Assembly (NCBI RefSeq): GCF_014297365.1
Contig: NZ_JACOQD010000001.1
Location: forward strand, 1,178,001-1,242,000
Source of the DNA: Winogradskyella echinorum
GTDB lineage: Bacteria; Bacteroidota; Bacteroidia; Flavobacteriales; Flavobacteriaceae
DNA length: 64,000 bases
Direction: 5' to 3'
How positions within the stretch are numbered: the stretch's first letter is position 1; every line of letters starts with the position of its first letter. The position numbers and the translations under genes were made by a program. This document shows, one piece after another, positions 52,138-62,300 of this stretch. Under the pieces are notes generated by a model. It saw nothing but the letters and a program-made list of their open reading frames with translations. It was not told where the DNA came from and did no database searches.

Positions 52138-53127
52138 TTAAACTAAAGCCTCTTTCACTAGATATTCTGCTATCTGTACCGTGTTTGTCGCGGCACCTTT
52201 TCTAAGATTGTCGCTTACAACCCAAAGATTTAATGAGTTTGGTTGAGAACCATCTCGTCTTATTCTACCAACAAAAACATCATCTTTTCCATTGGCATAC
52301 ATTGGCATTGGGTAAACGTTTACATCTAAGTTATCTTGCACGGTTACGCCATCTGTTTCATTTAGTAATTGTCTAACTCGGCTCAAGTCAAAATCATTTT
52401 CAAACTCAACATTAATAGCTTCGCTATGTCCACCTGCTGTTGGTATTCTAACAGCTGTTGCTGTAACGGCTATTGTTCTATCGTCAAGGATTTTTTGAGT
52501 TTCTCTTACTAATTTCATTTCTTCCTTAGTGTATCCATTTTCTTCAAAAACATCACAATGTGGAATCGCATTTTTGTGAATAGGATAAGGGTAAGCCATT
52601 TCGCCTTTTTTGCCAGCGATTTCATTTTCCATTTGCTCAACAGCTTTTACTCCTGTGCCAGAAACTGATTGATAGGTTGAAACCACAATACGTTTTATTT
52701 TGTATTCTTTATGTAGTGGTGCTAATGCCATTACCATTTGTATGGTAGAGCAGTTAGGATTTGCTATTATTTTATCGGTTTTAGTTAATGCATTTGCATT
52801 AATTTCTGGAACGACTAATTTTTTAGATAAATCCATTCTCCATGCCGAAGAGTTGTCAATAACCGTTGTACCAACTTCTGCAAATTTTGGTGCCCATTCT
52901 AATGATGTACCACCACCTGCAGAAAATAATGCAATATCTGGTCGCATTTCTATAGCAGTAGGAATACTAATAACTTCAATATCGTTTCCTTTGAATTTTA
53001 TTTTTTTACCAACAGAACGCTCTGAAGCTACCAATAATAATTCATCAACAGGGAAATTACGCTCTTCAAGAACTTTTAACATTACATTGCCCACTAGGCC
53101 AGTTGCACCTACTATAGCTATTTTCAT
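52138..53127 (-). CDS. asd: Aspartate-semialdehyde dehydrogenase
   Basis: This 329-residue NADPH-dependent enzyme of the lysine, threonine, methionine and diaminopimelate pathway has an N-terminal AIVGATGLVGNVMLKVLEER nucleotide fold. The active-site Cys lies in IIANPNCSTIQM, and further motifs are YQSVSGTG and RIPTAGGHSEAINVEF with the catalytic His. Length and motifs are normal. It is a single-gene unit. Confidence 0.96.
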   Translation of the reverse strand: MKIAIVGATGLVGNVMLKVLEERNFPVDELLLVASERSVGKKIKFKGNDIEVISIPTAIEMRPDIALFSAGGGTSLEWAPKFAEVGTTVIDNSSAWRMDLSKKLVVPEINANALTKTDKIIANPNCSTIQMVMALAPLHKEYKIKRIVVSTYQSVSGTGVKAVEQMENEIAGKKGEMAYPYPIHKNAIPHCDVFEENGYTKEEMKLVRETQKILDDRTIAVTATAVRIPTAGGHSEAINVEFENDFDLSRVRQLLNETDGVTVQDNLDVNVYPMPMYANGKDDVFVGRIRRDGSQPNSLNLWVVSDNLRKGAATNTVQIAEYLVKEALV

Positions 53128-53248
53128 TTTTTAATGATTTAAATAATTTTGCGCTAATTTAAATTAAAAAAAATCTTATTCTTAAATTAATAAAGCCTTT
53201 TAACAACAAAAAACAAAATGTTAATTATTTAACTTTTTTATATAAAAC

Positions 53249-53278
53249 AAGAAAAACCCAGACTTTGTGTCTGGGTTT
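53249..53278 (-). terminator. Rho-independent terminator after mscL
   Basis: AAACCCAGAC (53254-53263) pairs with GTCTGGGTTT (53269-53278) around TTTGT. On the minus strand it is followed by TTCTTGTTTT, so it ends the mscL transcript. Confidence 0.85.
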
Positions 53279-53318
53279 AATTATTAAAAATATAATGTAG
53301 CAGTGAAGCTAAATTTTA

Positions 53319-53720
53319 TTATTTTTTTAATGCATCTCTGATTTCTGTTAGTAAATCTAATTCAGATGGTCCTGCAGGTGCTTCTTCAACTGGCTTTTTA
53401 GTTTTGTTGTATGCTTTTACAATCATAAACATTACAAAACCTACTACGATTAAGCTAACAATAGTGTCAATCCATGCACCATATTCTACGGCAGCAACGC
53501 CTGCTTCTTTAGCAGCTTCTACAGTTGCGTATTCAACATCTCCTGGAGTCCAGAACATGTCAGCAAAACTTTTACCTCCGGTTACAAGACCAATAAGTGG
53601 CATGGCAATTTTAGAAACAAATCCGTTAATAACAGCGCCAAGAGCACCAGCCATAATTACAGCAACAGCGAAATCAATCACGTTACCTGTCATAATAAAA
53701 TTCTTAAATTCTTTTAACAT
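53319..53720 (-). CDS. mscL: Large-conductance mechanosensitive channel
   Basis: This 133-residue protein has the MscL fold. The N-terminal helix is FKNFIMTGNVIDFAVAVIMAGALGAVINGFVSKI (first pore-lining helix), followed by a periplasmic loop, a second helix (about 84-105, WIDTIVSLIVVGFVMFMIVKAY) and an acidic/Lys C-terminal helix ending LLTEIRDALKK. It releases solutes on hypo-osmotic shock. The periplasmic loop is somewhat longer than in E. coli (DVEYATVEAAKEAGVAAVEYG). Confidence 0.95.
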   Translation of the reverse strand: MLKEFKNFIMTGNVIDFAVAVIMAGALGAVINGFVSKIAMPLIGLVTGGKSFADMFWTPGDVEYATVEAAKEAGVAAVEYGAWIDTIVSLIVVGFVMFMIVKAYNKTKKPVEEAPAGPSELDLLTEIRDALKK

Positions 53721-53804
53721 AATTTAGTGTTTTTAAATAGTTAGTTGATATGTTAATTAAGACCCTAAGTTAATTAAAAAAGTCACAATATGTTAAAAAA
53801 AAGT

Positions 53805-54914
53805 TTAATCGGCTAAATAAATGCGCTTTACACGTTGCGATATTGAGGTTAAAATTTCATAAGAAATTGTGTTTGCCGATTCAGCCAAAACACTTGCTTT
53901 ATTCTTAAAATTGAAGACAATAACTTCATCTCCTTCTTTACAATCTACACCAGTGACATTTACCATAATCATATCCATACATACATTACCAATAATTGGA
54001 ACTTTTATTTCATTAATAAAAACAAACCCTTTTCCATTGCCATAAATTCGGTTAATACCGTCTGCATGACCAATGGGTATAGTTGCTATTGTTTCAAATC
54101 CTTGAGATTTGTAGGCTCTGTTATAACCTACGCTTTCGTCTTTGTCAATGTTATGGATTTGTGAAATAATGGATTTTAGACTTGCAATGGGTTTTAAATT
54201 TTTATCTTCTAATGCAGAATTTCCAAAACCATAGAGACCAATACCAGATCGCACCATATCTAAATGTGCATTGGGATAATTTATAATACCAGAGGTATTG
54301 CACAGATGTACCCACGGCTTGTAACCTATTTTATTTTCAAATTCTTTAGCAATGTGCTCAAATTTTTTAATTTGACTATTTGTAAACTCCACTTCTTTTA
54401 GGTCTTCACTTGCGGCTAAATGCGAAAACAATGATTTTGCTACAATAGATTTTGTTTCATTTAATTGAGAAACTATATAGTCTATATCATTTTCCCAAAA
54501 TCCTAATCGGTTAAGTCCAGTATTAAACTTAATATGAACAGGATAATTGGTCTGAGAATTAGCTTTAGCAACTTTTATAAATTCATTTAAAATTCTTGCA
54601 CTATAAATGCTTGGTTCTAAACAGCGCTCTATAATAGTTTTAAAGTTAATAGGTTGAGGGTGTAATACAAGGATTGGAGTGGTAATACCAGCATCTCTTA
54701 AATTAACACCTTCGTTGGCATAAGCGACAGCAAAATAGTCTACATCTAAAGTTTCTAAATGTTTAGCGACTTCAATAGAGTCACTGCCATAGGCAAAGGC
54801 CTTAACGACAGCTAAAAACTTAGTTTGGGGTTGTAATTTTGATTTTAAATAATTGAAGTTATGCGTTAAAGCACTTAAATCAATTTCGAGAATGGTTTCT
54901 TGAGCCTTAGCCAT
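53805..54914 (-). CDS. alr: Alanine racemase
   Basis: This 369-residue PLP enzyme supplies D-alanine for peptidoglycan. The PLP lysine is Lys38 in [10 protein letters not shown], where most bacteria have VKANAYGHG. The second catalytic Tyr lies in VSYNRAY-like [10 protein letters not shown]. The [13 protein letters not shown] and [11 protein letters not shown] signatures are present. It overlaps the end of tdk by 8 bp, which suggests coupling. Confidence 0.93.
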   Translation of the reverse strand: MAKAQETILEIDLSALTHNFNYLKSKLQPQTKFLAVVKAFAYGSDSIEVAKHLETLDVDYFAVAYANEGVNLRDAGITTPILVLHPQPINFKTIIERCLEPSIYSARILNEFIKVAKANSQTNYPVHIKFNTGLNRLGFWENDIDYIVSQLNETKSIVAKSLFSHLAASEDLKEVEFTNSQIKKFEHIAKEFENKIGYKPWVHLCNTSGIINYPNAHLDMVRSGIGLYGFGNSALEDKNLKPIASLKSIISQIHNIDKDESVGYNRAYKSQGFETIATIPIGHADGINRIYGNGKGFVFINEIKVPIIGNVCMDMIMVNVTGVDCKEGDEVIVFNFKNKASVLAESANTISYEILTSISQRVKRIYLAD

Positions 54915-55554
54915 TAGACTTTTTATCTTTAGAATCTATTTCTTCAGCATCATTTACTTTCATTTGTCTCACTTTATCACGTAACATGCTTTTGTAATAG
55001 GCCGCTCTACTTAAAGGTTCATATTCATCAACCTCACCAAGTAAAACTAGATCATCGCTCTTAGCTTTTCTGTAACTGTATTGAGCCAAATTCCCTGTTT
55101 TAGTACAAATAGCATGTACCTTAGTTACATATTCTGCAGTAGCCATTAAATAAGGCATTGGACCAAAAGGATTGCCCTTAAAATCCATATCTAAACCCGC
55201 TACAATAACACGAATTCCTTTATTTGCTAGGTCATTACAAACACGAACAATTTCATCATCAAAAAATTGAGCCTCATCAATACCAACCACATCACAGCCA
55301 TCTGCTAAAATAGGAATATTAGCAGCTGCTGGCACTGGCGTAGAGCGGATTTCATTAGAGTCGTGAGAGACTACCATTTCATCATCATAGCGTACATCTA
55401 CAGCTGGTTTAAAAATTTCAACTTTCTGTCTTGCAAATTTGGCGCGTTTTAATCTGCGTATTAATTCTTCGGTCTTACCAGAGAACATCGATCCGCAAAT
55501 CACCTCAATCCACCCAAATTGTTCTTTATGATTTACCGTATTTTCAAGAAACAT
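54907..55554 (-). CDS. tdk: Thymidine kinase, type II
   Basis: This 215-residue thymidine salvage kinase has a P-loop [26 protein letters not shown] (Walker-B type with catalytic Glu), the [14 protein letters not shown] lasso region and the C-terminal [17 protein letters not shown]. The first Cys of the zinc site (AICTKTGN) is visible, but the later Cys pair is not. The zinc site may therefore be degenerate. It is co-transcribed with alr. Confidence 0.93.
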   Translation of the reverse strand: MFLENTVNHKEQFGWIEVICGSMFSGKTEELIRRLKRAKFARQKVEIFKPAVDVRYDDEMVVSHDSNEIRSTPVPAAANIPILADGCDVVGIDEAQFFDDEIVRVCNDLANKGIRVIVAGLDMDFKGNPFGPMPYLMATAEYVTKVHAICTKTGNLAQYSYRKAKSDDLVLLGEVDEYEPLSRAAYYKSMLRDKVRQMKVNDAEEIDSKDKKSNG

Positions 55555-55637
55555 TTCGTAATTTTAGCACTAAAACGTAGTATATTTTCGTTTGTATAAA
55601 GGTCAATCAAATTTATCAAAAAACAAAAGCAAAAGAC

Positions 55638-56384
55638 ATGAAAAAGAAATTAGAATCAGAATTAGTGAGTATAGCGCATAGGATTCTAAAACTAAAAGGC
55701 AAGGAAGATGTTGATAGAATGCATGATGAAGTTTCTAAACTCTATGAAAAGCTTACAGTTTTAAAATTTGCCAAAGAAAATTTTGAAGATGATATGCCAA
55801 CAATTGGTAATGACTCTTCATTTTTTGATATGTTAGACACTGCTTTTAACAATAAGGTTAGTGATAACATTGAGGTTGAAAATAAAACTTACATCAATTT
55901 AGATGAAGTTGAAGATGATGGTATTATGGAACCTGTGATGGAAAAGATTAAAGATATGGTAGCACAGATGCCAGAGGAAACACATCAAGTAGATGCTATA
56001 TTAGAAAAGACATTACCAAATGAGGCTCCAAAAACAGTAGAGTTTGAAACTATAACGTCAGATTTTGCCACAATGCCAGAGTTTGAACCGATTGAAGACG
56101 CTAAAAAACGAGAAGCTGAAAACGAAAAGAAATCCTTAAATGATAAATTAAAAGGACAGAGTTTACAGATAGGCTTAAACGATAAACTGGCCTTTATTAA
56201 ACACTTGTTTGAAGGTAAGAATGAAGATTACGACCGTGTAATTTCTCAAATTAATACTACACATTCCTTGGGTGAAGCTCGAAAATTAATTTTTGAAATG
56301 ATAAAACCAGACTATAACAATTGGGATGGTAAAGAAGAATACGAAGAGCGTTTTATTGAAATTATAGAAGGCAAATTCATTTAA
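55638..56384 (+). CDS. Conserved hypothetical coiled protein
   Basis: This 248-residue soluble protein starts with a Lys/Glu-rich helix (LESELVSIAHRILKLKGKEDVDRMHDEVSKLYEKL). It has an acidic disordered middle (about 75-165) and ends with a helical domain (LKGQSLQIGLNDKLAFIKHLF, YDRVISQINTTHSLGEARKLI). No named family is recognised. It lies 4 bp upstream of a DoxX-like gene and is co-transcribed with it. Confidence 0.75.
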   Translation: MKKKLESELVSIAHRILKLKGKEDVDRMHDEVSKLYEKLTVLKFAKENFEDDMPTIGNDSSFFDMLDTAFNNKVSDNIEVENKTYINLDEVEDDGIMEPVMEKIKDMVAQMPEETHQVDAILEKTLPNEAPKTVEFETITSDFATMPEFEPIEDAKKREAENEKKSLNDKLKGQSLQIGLNDKLAFIKHLFEGKNEDYDRVISQINTTHSLGEARKLIFEMIKPDYNNWDGKEEYEERFIEIIEGKFI

Positions 56385-56388
56385 ATTG

Positions 56389-56745
56389 ATGCGCGCCAAA
56401 CAAATTTTGTATTGGGTATGCACAGCGGTTTTATGCGGAATTTTTACCTATTCAGCATTTATGTACTTTACTAAAACAGAAATGGTAAAAGGCTTTTTCG
56501 AAAGTTTTAATTATCCTACCTATATTGTTATTCCGCTTGCATTTGTAAAAATATTTGGAGTTGTAATAGTACTTTGGAGACCTAACAAATGGTTAACAGA
56601 ATGGGCCTATGCTGGTTTTTTCTTTGATTTGGTTTTAGCAACTGCAGCTCATCATTATGCTGGTCATGGCATATTAGGGTTTTCACTTTATGGACTTTTG
56701 GCTATTTTTCCGTCTTATTTTTTAGGTAAATACCTTAGAGATTAA
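56389..56745 (+). CDS. DoxX-like membrane protein
   Basis: This 118-residue protein has four membrane helices (about 6-24, 42-60, 68-88 and 95-112), as in the DoxX family (FTYSAFMYFTKTEMVKGFFESFNYP, LAFVKIFGVVIVLWRP). Its role may be redox-related, which is known only broadly for the family. The ATG at 56389 is used; a TTG lies one codon before it. It ends exactly at the end of the convergent T9SS type B gene. Confidence 0.8.
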   Translation: MRAKQILYWVCTAVLCGIFTYSAFMYFTKTEMVKGFFESFNYPTYIVIPLAFVKIFGVVIVLWRPNKWLTEWAYAGFFFDLVLATAAHHYAGHGILGFSLYGLLAIFPSYFLGKYLRD

Positions 56746-59700
56746 TCAATAATTAAGATATACGTAGCCAACAAAAGGATCTTTAATATCTTTTATTTTA
56801 AGCACATAATAATACGTGCCTACAGGTAACAACTCCGAAGAATTAGGAAATCCCATGTTTGCCCTGCCATCCCAAGTATTTATATAATTTGAAGCTTCAT
56901 AGATTTGTGTGCCAAACCTATTGTAGATTTTTAGTGTGTTATTAGAGTAATTTTCTATACATGGAATAAGTAGTACATCATTTCTTCCATCGTTGTTAGG
57001 TGAAATTCCTTCAGGAACACTTAAACAATTAGATACTTCTACAGTAGCACTATCTTCATTGTTAGACTCATCCCTATCGGGTTCATTAACACTGGTTAAA
57101 GTTGCAACATTAGTTAGGTTATTTGACGACACTACAGTTGCGGTTAACGTCAAAATTTCAGAAGAATTAGCATCTAAACTTGGAATATTCCAGAGGAAAC
57201 TAGTCTCATCAAATGTTCCAAAACTTGTAGATGCTGATACAAATTCATAACCTTGTGGTAAAGCGTCGATAATTTCTATTATTGTAGCGGTTGTAGTACC
57301 TAGGTTTGTTGCTGTAATGGTAAAATAGACTTCTTCTCCTATAACCACTTCTGCAGGTGTCACAGTTTTTACAACCTCAATATCTACATCAGAGTCATCT
57401 ACAATAACATTTAATGTAGCATTGGTTTGTGAGGCGTCGATATTGTTGTTATTAGTAAAATTTTCAAAATTATTTAAATAAGTACCCGCAATATTTGAAG
57501 TTACCATAACTGAAAATGTACAACTTACCACACCATCTGGAAACACCAAACTATTTACTCCAACAAAATCGTCTCCAAGATCACCAATAAAATTTGCGGT
57601 ACAACCATTGGCTTCATTCCAATCAGGAACACCAGAAAGTGTTAATCCTGCAGGTAAATTATCTGTAAAAGAAATATTAGTTTGAGTTGGATTTGAAGCG
57701 ATATTAAAAACAGTAAAGGTTAACTCGCTTTCAGCTCCTTCAAATATGGTTTCTGGCATAAAGGATTTTTGTAAAACCGGAGCTATAACCTGGATACTAT
57801 TTATAGAAATATTAGTTTCTGGAGTTAACTCTTCATTATTTATGGCATTAGGAATAGCTTCAGCAATATTATTAAAGGCACCACCAAAACTTGGAGCAGT
57901 TACAGGAATACTAATGGTAACAGTAGAACCTGCTTCCATAGATGGGATTATACCAGAAATAAAATTACCAATAACATCAAATGTTGTGATACACGAGGCA
58001 TTACCAGAGGTCACAGTACAAACAGGACTACCAACAATATTAAAAACAGGATTGATTGTGTTCTCAAAAAGTACATCTATAGCATCAGAGCTAGTGGTAC
58101 TATTACTAATATCCACAACCCAGTTAAAAGGTTGATTGGTATTTACCTGTGTAAATTCCGGATAGGTTTGCACCACTAAGTCCACACAGGGCGCAAAAAA
58201 AGTATTTACTTCTGCATTGTTATTGGAGGTATCAGTCTCAACTAGCCCATTAACATAACTTGCACTTACTCTATTGGTTCCAATTATTGGGTCTGTAGAA
58301 CATTCTGGTATCCAATCTATAGTAACACTAAAAGATACAGAACTATTTGCAGGTAATTCCCAATTATCTTCAGGCAATATTTGCCAAAATGTATCAAATT
58401 CTCCGTTTTCAGAAACTCCATCTAAAAGCACACCAATATTAGTGTTTTCAATATTAAAACAAGATGCCGTTCCTGTAGTTCCTATACATTCAACTGAGGT
58501 TAGCATTGCGCTTATTGGAGCAGTATCACTATCAGCAAAAGGCATATAATCTTGTACTTCAATAATAGCATCATCATCTCCAATATTTTCAATAGTGATT
58601 TCATAAGATACTAAACCCCATTCTGTTGTATTTGTAGTAGAACTTCCTATTGGCAATTCAGGGCCTGTTTGAGTTTTAGTTACTACTAAATCAGAGAATT
58701 CACAAAGTTCTACGGCAGGAAGTTCAACAAGGTTTGAGTCGTAGTTGTCTTGAGGATTACTATCTATTAATTGACTATCTAAAATGTTAGTGGCACTTCT
58801 TATAACAGCTTGTATTGGACTAGAACTAATACTGCACTCTGGCTCAATATATTTTAGAACAGTTTCTATAGTAATCGTAGTATTGGGTTGTAAAACAAAA
58901 TTATTACTAGCCCATAACTGTCCACCATTAGAAATAGTAATATCATTACATGAAACAGGGCCAGTAGTTCCCAAACAATTAATTGAAATAATTTGCCATG
59001 TGGCATAAGGGTAAGATAAATTTTGAAGAAAAAATGACATAGGTGTTTCTACTCCTCCAGAGTTACAAACAGTAGTAACAAATGTAATTTCTTGGTCGTA
59101 TTGTATATTGGTTGTTATATCTGGATTTGTTTGAATTGTATCAATACATATATCAGTTAAAGGGCATACATCTGCATTAAGTAATGGTGTATTTACAATA
59201 TTTGAATTATTAGGAGAAACATTAGCATGATCTAATGAAATTTGAATAAAACTTCCAACCTCTATAGGCATTGGGTCTATTGAGCAAGAGAAATTGGAAT
59301 ATTGATAAACCATTTCAAAAGTAATACTACCTCCAGGTGTAAATTCCATAGGTGCTTGAAGCGAAAAAATTGGAGCAGCATTAGTTACAGAGGAGGCAGA
59401 AACGACATTTGCGTTTCCACCAAAACCAGATAAATCTGGGCATAATGTACCATTTGTGGTTGCAATACACGTTAAAGAGACAAATTCCGCAAAAGGCTGA
59501 CCATTTGCGTTTGATGAGGTTAAAAATAGTTTACCATTAATAGCAGTTAATGGGAAATCAATAGCACTATTATTTGTAATTGTAAATTGATAAGTCACAG
59601 TATCTCCCCAAGCATTTATAGGCACTCCATCTGTAGGTTGAATTTGAGAATGCGTTACCGAGAAATCAATGACAATATCTAAAACATCTATAGAAATTAT

Positions 59701-60153
59701 TGACTGATTATTGCTGTTATTAATATCGGTTGTGTTCTGCGGAGGGCTTACAGTTCCATTTGCTGCAATACCACCCAAATCTGTCGGAGCAGTAGCTGTA
59801 ATCAATAATTCTACACTCGAGTTATTTGGCATTGTAGCCACAGAAGCAGTTAAAATATTATCGGCAACATTGATATTAGCAAAATCTGAAGCACCAGCAT
59901 TACTATTTTGAGAGTTATAAGAAAGTATAGTAAGCTCAGAATCAAAACTTACCGAAATGGTGGCGTTATTAACAGAATTTCCAGAATTAGTAACTGTAAT
60001 TAAATATTGAAAATCTTCGTAAATATCAATTTGAGATACAGCTGTGCCATTTAAATCTTGAGCCTCAATAGCAATAGACAAATCTGTAGTCTGGCCACTT
60101 AAAAAACAAACATTAGATAAAACGAATAATAAAACGTAGAAGGATTTTAGCAC
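56746..60153 (-). CDS. Large DUF11-repeat protein with T9SS type B (gliding-motility-type) C-terminal domain
   Basis: This 1135-residue secreted protein starts at GTG, as an in-frame stop lies 33 bp upstream. Its signal peptide ends near residue 21. The body is a chain of Ig-like beta-sandwich repeats of the DUF11 kind (YLITVTNSGN, FTITNNSA, TATNLGTTTATIIEIIDALPQGYEFVSA). The end (about 1045-1135) has SVPEGISPNNDGRNDVLLIP, IYNRFGTQIYEASNYINTWDG and PVGTYYYVLKI, which is the type B T9SS/gliding CTERM. It may be an adhesin. It is divergent to rsmI. Confidence 0.9.
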   Translation of the reverse strand: MLKSFYVLLFVLSNVCFLSGQTTDLSIAIEAQDLNGTAVSQIDIYEDFQYLITVTNSGNSVNNATISVSFDSELTILSYNSQNSNAGASDFANINVADNILTASVATMPNNSSVELLITATAPTDLGGIAANGTVSPPQNTTDINNSNNQSIISIDVLDIVIDFSVTHSQIQPTDGVPINAWGDTVTYQFTITNNSAIDFPLTAINGKLFLTSSNANGQPFAEFVSLTCIATTNGTLCPDLSGFGGNANVVSASSVTNAAPIFSLQAPMEFTPGGSITFEMVYQYSNFSCSIDPMPIEVGSFIQISLDHANVSPNNSNIVNTPLLNADVCPLTDICIDTIQTNPDITTNIQYDQEITFVTTVCNSGGVETPMSFFLQNLSYPYATWQIISINCLGTTGPVSCNDITISNGGQLWASNNFVLQPNTTITIETVLKYIEPECSISSSPIQAVIRSATNILDSQLIDSNPQDNYDSNLVELPAVELCEFSDLVVTKTQTGPELPIGSSTTNTTEWGLVSYEITIENIGDDDAIIEVQDYMPFADSDTAPISAMLTSVECIGTTGTASCFNIENTNIGVLLDGVSENGEFDTFWQILPEDNWELPANSSVSFSVTIDWIPECSTDPIIGTNRVSASYVNGLVETDTSNNNAEVNTFFAPCVDLVVQTYPEFTQVNTNQPFNWVVDISNSTTSSDAIDVLFENTINPVFNIVGSPVCTVTSGNASCITTFDVIGNFISGIIPSMEAGSTVTISIPVTAPSFGGAFNNIAEAIPNAINNEELTPETNISINSIQVIAPVLQKSFMPETIFEGAESELTFTVFNIASNPTQTNISFTDNLPAGLTLSGVPDWNEANGCTANFIGDLGDDFVGVNSLVFPDGVVSCTFSVMVTSNIAGTYLNNFENFTNNNNIDASQTNATLNVIVDDSDVDIEVVKTVTPAEVVIGEEVYFTITATNLGTTTATIIEIIDALPQGYEFVSASTSFGTFDETSFLWNIPSLDANSSEILTLTATVVSSNNLTNVATLTSVNEPDRDESNNEDSATVEVSNCLSVPEGISPNNDGRNDVLLIPCIENYSNNTLKIYNRFGTQIYEASNYINTWDGRANMGFPNSSELLPVGTYYYVLKIKDIKDPFVGYVYLNY

Positions 60154-60193
60154 AGATTGGTTTTTTATACTAGATGTAGATTCTTACATATGG

Positions 60194-60226
60194 TTGCGTC
60201 AAGATATAGAAAAGATTGTAAATTTG
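60194..60226 (+). promoter_or_regulatory. Promoter of rsmI
   Basis: TTG (60194-60196), a 22-bp spacer and TAAATTTG (60219-60226) match the Bacteroidetes consensus fully. The start site falls near 60233, downstream of any earlier ATG, so translation begins at 60247. Confidence 0.6.
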
Positions 60227-60246
60227 ATAAGAAGTTATTCTTTTAT

Positions 60247-60915
60247 ATGAAGTTATATTTAGTACCAACACCAATAGGAAATTTAAAAGACATCACCTTT
60301 AGAGCAATTGAGATTTTAAAGGAGGTGGATTTAATTTTGGCTGAAGACACCAGAACCTCAGGAAAGCTTTTAAAGCATTTTGAAATTACCACTCAGATGC
60401 AAAGCCACCATATGCACAATGAGCACAAAACAGTAAATGGCTTAGTAGAAAAGCTAAAATCTGGTCTAGCTATTGCTGTAATTAGTGATGCTGGTACACC
60501 CGCAATTTCAGACCCTGGATTTTTATTAGTAAGAGCTTGTGTGGAAAATAATATAGATGTAGAATGTTTACCTGGAGCTACTGCTTTTGTACCTGCATTA
60601 GTCAATAGTGGATTACCTAATGATAAGTTTGTGTTCGAAGGCTTTTTGCCTGTAAAGAAAGGTCGCCAAACCCGATTATTATTTTTGGCAGAAGAAACCA
60701 GAACCATTATTTTTTACGAAAGTCCACATAAGCTAGTGAAGACATTAGGGCATTTTTGTGAGTATTTTGGAGAGGATAGACCAGTTTCAGTTTCTAGAGA
60801 AATCACCAAACTCTATGAAGAAACTATACGTGGTACTGCTAAAGACGTTTTAGAACATTACACCAATAAACCACCAAAAGGGGAAATTGTAATTGTTGTT
60901 GGTGGAAAAAAATAA
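60247..60915 (+). CDS. rsmI: 16S rRNA (cytidine(1402)-2'-O)-methyltransferase
   Basis: This 222-residue SAM-dependent enzyme has the tetrapyrrole-methylase fold. It shows MKLYLVPTPIGNLKDITFRAIEIL, LAEDTRTSGKLL, VISDAGTPAISDPGFLLV, LPGATAFVPALVNSGLP and REITKLYEE. It methylates C1402 in the ribosomal P site. The start at 60247 matches the family N-terminus and the promoter. The stop overlaps the next gene (TAATG). Confidence 0.94.
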   Translation: MKLYLVPTPIGNLKDITFRAIEILKEVDLILAEDTRTSGKLLKHFEITTQMQSHHMHNEHKTVNGLVEKLKSGLAIAVISDAGTPAISDPGFLLVRACVENNIDVECLPGATAFVPALVNSGLPNDKFVFEGFLPVKKGRQTRLLFLAEETRTIIFYESPHKLVKTLGHFCEYFGEDRPVSVSREITKLYEETIRGTAKDVLEHYTNKPPKGEIVIVVGGKK

Positions 60916-61490
60916 TGGAGGAACTACTACACAACATAAGCCAATGCATTATATGTAAAGTGCACCTTCCACTAGGCCCAAGACCAGTTGCAACTGCACA
61001 TATAAAATCTAAAATTGTAATTATAGGTCAAGCACCTGGAACCAAAGTACACGAATCTGGTATTCCTTGGGACGACCAAAGTGGTAAAAAATTAAGACAA
61101 TGGTTAGGAGTTACAGATGAGCAATTCTACAACACCGAAAACTTTGCCATTATACCAATGGGATTTTGTTATCCAGGAAAAGGAAAAACAGGAGATTTAC
61201 CTCCTAGACCAGAATGTGCTCCACAATGGCATGAGCAATTGTTAGATAAAATGCCAAATGTTGAGTTGATTATTTTAATTGGTGCGTATGCTCAGAAGTA
61301 TTATTTAAAAGAGAAAGCAAAACGAACCTTAACAGAAACGGTTGGAAAGTATAAATCGTATTTGCCAAAGTATTTCCCAATTCCGCATCCTTCACCAACA
61401 AATCGATTTTGGCGAAGTAAGAATCCTTGGTTTGAGGAATTGGTGGTGGGTGAGTTGAGAAATAAGGTTGAAGAAATAATAATCAGATAA
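60915..61490 (+). CDS. Uracil-DNA glycosylase family protein
   Basis: This 191-residue protein is of the UDG-superfamily kind, with GQAPGTKVHESGIPWDDQSG (motif A region) and HPSPTNRFWR (motif B region). Four cysteines of a possible Fe-S site are not clear; Cys15 and Cys18 (QCIICKVHLPLG) are at the N-terminus. It should excise uracil or related bases from DNA, but the exact specificity is not readable. It is coupled to rsmI by a one-base stop/start overlap. Confidence 0.85.
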   Translation: MEELLHNISQCIICKVHLPLGPRPVATAHIKSKIVIIGQAPGTKVHESGIPWDDQSGKKLRQWLGVTDEQFYNTENFAIIPMGFCYPGKGKTGDLPPRPECAPQWHEQLLDKMPNVELIILIGAYAQKYYLKEKAKRTLTETVGKYKSYLPKYFPIPHPSPTNRFWRSKNPWFEELVVGELRNKVEEIIIR

Positions 61491-61510
61491 CTCTTAAAGC
61501 ATATAAGTTT

Positions 61511-62284
61511 TTACTTAAACAAACTAAAGTATTGCATAGCTTCTTGTGGATTTGCTTTGGTATCTACTCGTTTTATTTCGTTTCCATCATCATCTAGCTC
61601 AAGAATATACATGGTATCATTTTCTTCAACTTTTTGTAAATATATTTTTGTAGTACCATCTTCATTAAAAAATTTTATGGTTTCATAACTATCGTAATTT
61701 GAAGACACCATTTCAGAGTATATCTTGCCATCAACTATTTTTTGACGTATAGTTCTACTGTCTTTTATAAAACTTTGAGCGATGATATTTCCGAGAAGAT
61801 CATAATGCTGTGATTCTATAGATTTTCCGTCTTCAATTTTATTTTCTGATTGAATTTCACCATTTTCAAAATAAGAGTATTGGCTTCCAACTAAAATATC
61901 ATTTCGGTAAGTGCTCTTTTTTATCAAAATTCCATCGCCAGAATACATAAGTTCATCTCCATGTTTTCTACCATTAGCGTATTTGGTGTTAGAAAATATT
62001 TCTCCATTAGGATGAAAAATAATATAATCACCATTTAATAAGCCTTCTTTAAACTCAAATTCTTCCCATTTGGTGACTTCATTTCCTACAACATAATAAC
62101 CATTCATAAATTCGCTGGTTTCATTTAAACGGTAGTAGCTTAAACCATTGTAATTACTAATAGTGTAACCGTTTCTTCCAATGAAAGTAAATGAATCATC
62201 TTTCTTTTCTTTTCCAATAAATTCACAACTTAGAAGTGTAATTGAAAAAATAGAAATAAGTAAAAAGCCACTTAGCGATTTCAT
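61511..62284 (-). CDS. YwqK/MORN-type antitoxin-like lipoprotein
   Basis: This lipoprotein of 257 residues starts at MKSLSGF with the lipobox ITLLSCEFIG. The body has MORN-like repeats of the YwqK kind (NGDYIIFHPNGEIFSNTKYANGRKHGDELMYSGDG, SYFENGEIQSENKIEDGKS). Many flavobacteria carry such proteins and they are annotated as toxin-antitoxin-like. No partner toxin is adjacent. The start at 62284 is chosen because an upstream frame would run into the AhpD-like gene. Confidence 0.75.
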   Translation of the reverse strand: MKSLSGFLLISIFSITLLSCEFIGKEKKDDSFTFIGRNGYTISNYNGLSYYRLNETSEFMNGYYVVGNEVTKWEEFEFKEGLLNGDYIIFHPNGEIFSNTKYANGRKHGDELMYSGDGILIKKSTYRNDILVGSQYSYFENGEIQSENKIEDGKSIESQHYDLLGNIIAQSFIKDSRTIRQKIVDGKIYSEMVSSNYDSYETIKFFNEDGTTKIYLQKVEENDTMYILELDDDGNEIKRVDTKANPQEAMQYFSLFK

Positions 62285-62300
62285 AAAAACAGATTGATTT

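Noticed and set aside
56993..59911. Plus-strand ORFs within the DUF11 gene
   Set aside because: They are antisense to a continuous 1135-residue frame with Ig-like repeats and a type B sorting domain.
61511..62284. YwqK-like lipoprotein read as half of a toxin-antitoxin pair
   Set aside because: No toxin gene is adjacent, and the neighbour is an AhpD-like protein. The label comes from family naming, so I keep it only as a repeat-lipoprotein description.
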